Shown one piece after another: positions 13,300 to 14,410 of a stretch of DNA of 14,410 nt. The notes beneath the pieces are model-generated. The model ran no database searches and was not told the DNA's origin. It saw only the letters and a list, made by a program, of their open reading frames with translations. Numbering within the stretch: position 1 is the first letter of the stretch; each line of letters opens with the position of its first letter. The stretch comes from Candidatus Hecatellales archaeon (GTDB taxonomy: Archaea > Thermoproteota > Bathyarchaeia > Hecatellales > Hecatellaceae). The position numbers and the translations under genes were made by a program. The stretch covers positions 1 to 14,410 of the forward strand of contig QMYD01000009.1 of assembly GCA_003662485.1 (NCBI GenBank), in the 5' to 3' direction.

Positions 13300-14407
13300 C
13301 GCTGTCGAAATCTACTCCTGGGACGATGCTTGGTTTATCCAGAAGCATTGCGTCTTCAGGGTTCCATCCAATGAGCAAGCTTTCACCGGGCTTCTTTCCT
13401 AGGAGGCCCTCCTCTCCTCCCTTTTCAATCCTGAATTCCCTTCCATCCTTAAGCTGAACTAGGATAGTTACGTCGGAGCCCCTGTAAATGGAACCCATAT
13501 ACTTTGATTCAATCTTGTTTTCGCATTCCTTTGCCTCATCGCCCAAATAGATTTTCTCAGGTCTGACGGCATAAACTAGCTTAGTTCCTTTCTCAAGTTT
13601 CTTTTCTTTTAGGGTTCCCTTCAATTCTCCTATCTCTGTTCTAACGCTAACCTGCTCATCAATCTTTACAACTTCACCCTTAAACATGTTTATGTCTCCA
13701 ATGAACTTAGCCACGAAAACAGTGGCAGGGTTATTATAGATCTCGGTTGGGGTGCCTATCTGCTCCACCATCCCCCTATTTAAAACCAGAATCCTATCAG
13801 CCAGTATCATTGCCTGCTCTCTGCTATGCGTAACATATATGAAGGTTATGCCAAGCTTCTTCTGCAACCTCTTAAGCTCTATCTCCATTTTCTGTTGGAG
13901 TTTAAAGTCGAGGTTAGCCATAGGTTCATCGAGGAGGAGGACGCTTGGCTTGATGATGAGGGAGCGGGCGAGGGCAACTCTTTGCTGCTGGCCTCCACTA
14001 AGCTGGGTGGGCCTCCTGTCACCTAAGCCTTCCAAGCCTACAAGCTTCATTATCTCTTCAGTCTCCCTAGCTATCTTTGCCTCATCGTACCCCCTCATCT
14101 TTAACCCAAAAGCAATGTTTTCCCTAACTGTCATGTGGGGGAAAATGGCGAAATCCTGAAAGACGAGTGAAACATCCCTCTTATAGGGTGGAAGACCCTC
14201 CACGTTTACGCCGTTGATGTAGATTTTTCCTGCATCCGGCTTCTCTATTCCAATAATGCATTTTAGAAGGGTTGTTTTACCTGAAGGGCTTGGTCCTACG
14301 ATTACGAAGAATTCTCCTTTGTTTACTTGGAAGGTTATGTTGTTTACGGCTGTGGTGTTTCCGAATTTTTTTGTTAGTCCTTCTACTTGGACGGCAGCCT
14401 TCTCCAC
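13286..14407 (-). CDS. ABC transporter ATP-binding protein, MalK/PotA type
   Basis: A protein of at least 373 residues. The nucleotide-binding domain has Walker A GPSPSGKTT (38-46), Q-loop VFQDFAIFPHMTVREN (Q84), signature LSGGQQQRVALARSL (136-150), Walker B LLLDEP and H-loop VTHSREQA (H194). A C-terminal TOBE-like regulatory region (about 230-373) follows, as in importers of sugars, polyamines, iron or related solutes. The first Gly-x-Gly of the usual Walker A is Gly-x-x-x-x-Gly with Pro inside, which still fits GxxxxGKT. GTG 14407 gives a normal N-terminus (VQVEGLTKKFG), but the window ends 3 bp further, so its SD and exact start cannot be checked. The permeases and binding protein are probably beyond the window. 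Substrate unknown. Confidence 0.92.
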   Translation of the reverse strand: MEKAAVQVEGLTKKFGNTTAVNNITFQVNKGEFFVIVGPSPSGKTTLLKCIIGIEKPDAGKIYINGVNVEGLPPYKRDVSLVFQDFAIFPHMTVRENIAFGLKMRGYDEAKIARETEEIMKLVGLEGLGDRRPTQLSGGQQQRVALARSLIIKPSVLLLDEPMANLDFKLQQKMEIELKRLQKKLGITFIYVTHSREQAMILADRILVLNRGMVEQIGTPTEIYNNPATVFVAKFIGDINMFKGEVVKIDEQVSVRTEIGELKGTLKEKKLEKGTKLVYAVRPEKIYLGDEAKECENKIESKYMGSIYRGSDVTILVQLKDGREFRIEKGGEEGLLGKKPGESLLIGWNPEDAMLLDKPSIVPGVDFDSVMAE

Positions 14408-14410
14408 AGG

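Noticed and set aside
13752..14159. 135-codon open frame on plus opposite the ABC ATPase
   Set aside because: It is antisense to a fully conserved ATPase domain and its protein has no recognisable motif; it is a shadow of the real gene.

Overview
The window looks archaeal. It has Shine-Dalgarno (SD) sites complementary to an archaeal/bacterial 16S tail, AT-rich TATA-like boxes instead of bacterial -35/-10 pairs, frequent GTG/TTG starts, Arg codons dominated by AGG/AGA, an AOR-type tungsten oxidoreductase and an Etf/Fix-type flavoprotein cluster. I infer an anaerobic, probably thermophilic TACK-type archaeon (Bathyarchaeia-like is possible). The lineage below Archaea is a guess. No phage, transposon, CRISPR, tRNA or rRNA is visible.

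Layout. (1) 1-260: the tail of a possible upstream gene, then a GC-rich island of three adjacent hairpins in AT-rich DNA. (2) 261-2329: a GNAT-family protein (+), an HD-domain protein (-) whose frame is cut by an in-frame TAG, and an Asp/Glu/hydantoin-racemase-type protein (+). (3) 2326-5823: a biotin-dependent, sodium-pumping acyl-CoA decarboxylase split across two divergent units. The carboxyltransferase (mmdA-like) is on minus. A minimal biotin carrier, a 45-residue OadG/MmdD-like subunit, the OadB/MmdB-like pump and a co-translated 67-residue membrane protein are on plus. (4) 5866-8206: a protein resembling 2-aminothiazoline-4-carboxylate hydrolases, followed by an aldehyde:ferredoxin oxidoreductase. 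(5) 8186-9837 (-): a cyclase/formamidase-family protein and a COG1237-type MBL-fold protein. (6) 9945-13299 (+): etfA, a FixC-type flavoprotein, a FixX-type ferredoxin and etfB, tightly overlapped. (7) 13286-14407 (-): a MalK/PotA-type ABC ATPase reaching the window edge.

How the genes may fit together (inference). The decarboxylase would turn methylmalonyl-CoA or a related acyl-CoA decarboxylation into a sodium gradient. AOR would oxidise aldehydes (for example from amino-acid catabolism) and reduce ferredoxin. The EtfA-C-X-B set would link NADH or acyl-CoA electrons with ferredoxin and a quinone, possibly by flavin-based bifurcation. Together this is a fermentative or organotrophic energy-conservation neighbourhood.

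The chromosome is very compact. All four convergent gene pairs end within 2 bp of each other or overlap (by 4, 21 and 14 bp), so there is no room for ordinary terminators. The points most worth a second look are the in-frame TAG in the HD gene, the small membrane protein attached to the sodium pump, the structured island near 109-164, and the Arg-to-Lys change at a pump position that is normally invariant.
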